Source: Sphingopyxis sp. H053 (lineage in GTDB: Bacteria > Pseudomonadota > Alphaproteobacteria > Sphingomonadales > Sphingomonadaceae). From it: DNA of 64,000 nucleotides. Positions within the stretch are counted from its first letter, which is position 1; each line of letters begins with the position of its first letter. This document shows positions 63,066-64,000 of this stretch, piece by piece. The notes below the pieces were generated by a model. The model searched no databases and was not told where the DNA came from. It saw only the letters and a list, made by a program, of their open reading frames with translations. The position numbers were made by a program, and so were the translations under genes. Where the stretch lies: the NCBI RefSeq assembly GCF_001468225.1, contig NZ_LNRU01000011.1, forward strand, positions 1 to 64,000, in the 5' to 3' direction.

Positions 63066-63967
63066 TGGCGATTGATCGCGTCGCCATCGTCGGGCTGGGC
63101 CTGATCGGCTCATCGATCGCGCGCGCGATCGGGGAGCGGCTGCCGCAGGTGGTGGTGACCGGCCATGACGCCAGCGCCGAAGTGCGCGGCATCGCTGCCG
63201 AACTCGGCCTTTGCGACACGATTGTCGATGATCCGGTCGCCGTGGTGGCCGATGCCGACCTCGTCATTCTGGCCGTACCCGTCGGCCGTATGGCCGATGC
63301 GGCCGTCGCGATCGCGCCGGGGCTGAAGCCCGAGGCGATCATTTCGGACGTCGGCTCATCGAAGGCGGGCGTTGCCGAAGCGCTGGCGAAGGCGCTGCCC
63401 GATCATGCCGTCATCCCGGCGCATCCGGTCGCGGGGACCGAGAATAGCGGTCCGGCGGCAGGTTTTTCGTCCTTGTTCGAAGGCCGCTGGTGCATCGTGA
63501 CGCCGGGTGCGGGTGCGTCCGAAGACGCCGTGACGGCGGTGACGTCCTTCTGGCAGGCATTGGGCGCCAAGGTCGATATCATGGATGCGGCGCATCACGA
63601 TATGGTGCTCGCGGTGACGAGCCATTTGCCGCACCTGATCGCTTACACGATCGTCGGCACCGCGAGCGAGCTCGAAGAGGTTACCGAGAGCGAAGTGATC
63701 AAATATTCGGCGGGCGGCTTCCGCGACTTCACGCGTATCGCGGCGAGCGATCCGGTGATGTGGCGCGACGTCTTCCTCGCCAACAAGGATGCCGTTCTCG
63801 CGACCTTGCAGCGCTTCAACGAGGATCTGACCGTGCTCCAGCAGGCGATCCGCCGCGGCGATGCCGACAAGCTCGAGGAGTGGTTTACGCGCACGCGCGC
63901 GATCCGGCGCTCGATCATCGAACAGGGGCAGGACGATGCGGCGCCCGATTTCGGGCGGAAGCACTAG
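63065..63967 (+). CDS. tyrA: Prephenate/arogenate (cyclohexadienyl) dehydrogenase
   Basis: Oxidatively decarboxylates prephenate or arogenate towards tyrosine. The 300-residue protein starts AIDRVAIVGLGLIGSSIARA, the NAD loop, then ISDVGSSKAGVAEALAKA, PAHPVAGTENSGPAAGFSS and FEGRWCIVTPGAG. The alpha-helical C-terminal domain follows from about 165. The one-base overlap with hisC suggests coupled translation. Cofactor and substrate choice are not readable by eye. Confidence 0.92.
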   Translation: MAIDRVAIVGLGLIGSSIARAIGERLPQVVVTGHDASAEVRGIAAELGLCDTIVDDPVAVVADADLVILAVPVGRMADAAVAIAPGLKPEAIISDVGSSKAGVAEALAKALPDHAVIPAHPVAGTENSGPAAGFSSLFEGRWCIVTPGAGASEDAVTAVTSFWQALGAKVDIMDAAHHDMVLAVTSHLPHLIAYTIVGTASELEEVTESEVIKYSAGGFRDFTRIAASDPVMWRDVFLANKDAVLATLQRFNEDLTVLQQAIRRGDADKLEEWFTRTRAIRRSIIEQGQDDAAPDFGRKH

Positions 63968-63980
63968 GAAATACAAGTCG

Positions 63981-64000
63981 CCCCCGCGAAGGCGGGGGCC
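63981..64000. repeat. Truncated intergenic palindrome at the right edge
   Basis: GCCCCCGCGAAGGCGGGGGC (approximate core) is the same family as the repeats at 25719 and 32916, with a CCCGCGAAGGCGGG stem. The rest lies beyond the window. Confidence 0.6.

Noticed and set aside
1..64000. CRISPR arrays, prophage, insertion sequences, tRNA or rRNA genes
   Set aside because: No regularly spaced repeats, transposase, integrase or phage structural genes were seen, and no tRNA-like cloverleaf was recognised; a covariance search would be needed to be sure about tRNAs.

Overview
The window is a gene-dense, GC-rich chromosomal segment of an alphaproteobacterium, most likely a sphingomonad (Sphingomonadales, Sphingopyxis/Sphingomonas-like). 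This assignment rests on the gene order ppsR-[origin]-hemE-hemJ-rho-mnmE-mnmG-rsmG-parA-parB, on small alphaproteobacterial families (DUF1491, DUF1489, DUF6489), on two TonB-dependent receptors, on a hisC-tyrA pair, and on short intergenic palindromes of the kind found throughout such genomes. No rRNA, tRNA, CRISPR, phage or IS element was seen.

Region 1 (1-16076). A truncated lipoprotein gene and a large imperfect palindrome are followed by a HAD nucleotidase and dapD. A DUF3857/transglutaminase protein is divergent from a TonB-dependent receptor. Then come gpmA, an hsp20 gene with a structured leader, and a long run of minus-strand genes: GNAT, M14 carboxypeptidase, lipoprotein, cell-wall hydrolase, DUF1491, ptsN-like, hpf, dnaQ, coaE, aroE, maf, ppsR. 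Four of these (ppsR, maf, aroE, coaE) are joined by ATGA overlaps.

Region 2 (16077-28252) is the replication-origin and segregation core. The ppsR-hemE gap holds three perfect TTATCCACA boxes, an AT-rich patch and a near-CtrA site, and gene direction flips there. Then come hemE, hemJ, rho, an ABM-family protein, a TerC protein, three small metabolic genes, DUF6489, mnmE, mnmG, rsmG, parA and parB. Three parS-like 16-mers lie 7-10 kb from the origin; two are inside coding sequence.

Region 3 (28253-40000) is the envelope/surface part. A DUF4402 pilin, a chaperone and an unusual usher form a compact fimbrial unit, preceded by a perfect 23-bp palindrome and a candidate promoter, with a terminator after the pilin. 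A patatin phospholipase follows. Then comes a plus-strand cluster of two paralogous STT3/GT-C-like membrane proteins enclosing a UDP-galactopyranose-mutase-like flavoprotein and a GtrA-type membrane protein. This cluster is the best candidate for an undescribed glycan-modifying system.

Region 4 (40005-53179) carries an exported MsrB, a CYP153-like P450, a NatAB-type ABC exporter, queG, a lipoprotein, an EI24 protein, a PfkB kinase, a small membrane protein, a Wzx-type flippase, gpsA-tsaD, and the divergent hemC-hemD.

Region 5 (53199-64000) holds a short mitofilin/Mic60-like protein after hemD, and glutaryl-CoA dehydrogenase coupled to a family III CoA-transferase. A second TonB-dependent receptor is divergent from a TetR regulator. 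metX-GNAT-metW form a coupled operon, divergent from hisC-tyrA. The last bases are a cut intergenic palindrome.

Genes work together mainly in replication and segregation (oriC, parAB/parS), haem synthesis (hemE, hemJ, hemC, hemD), tRNA modification (mnmE, mnmG, queG, tsaD), methionine and aromatic amino-acid synthesis (metX, metW, aroE, hisC, tyrA), and the cell envelope.
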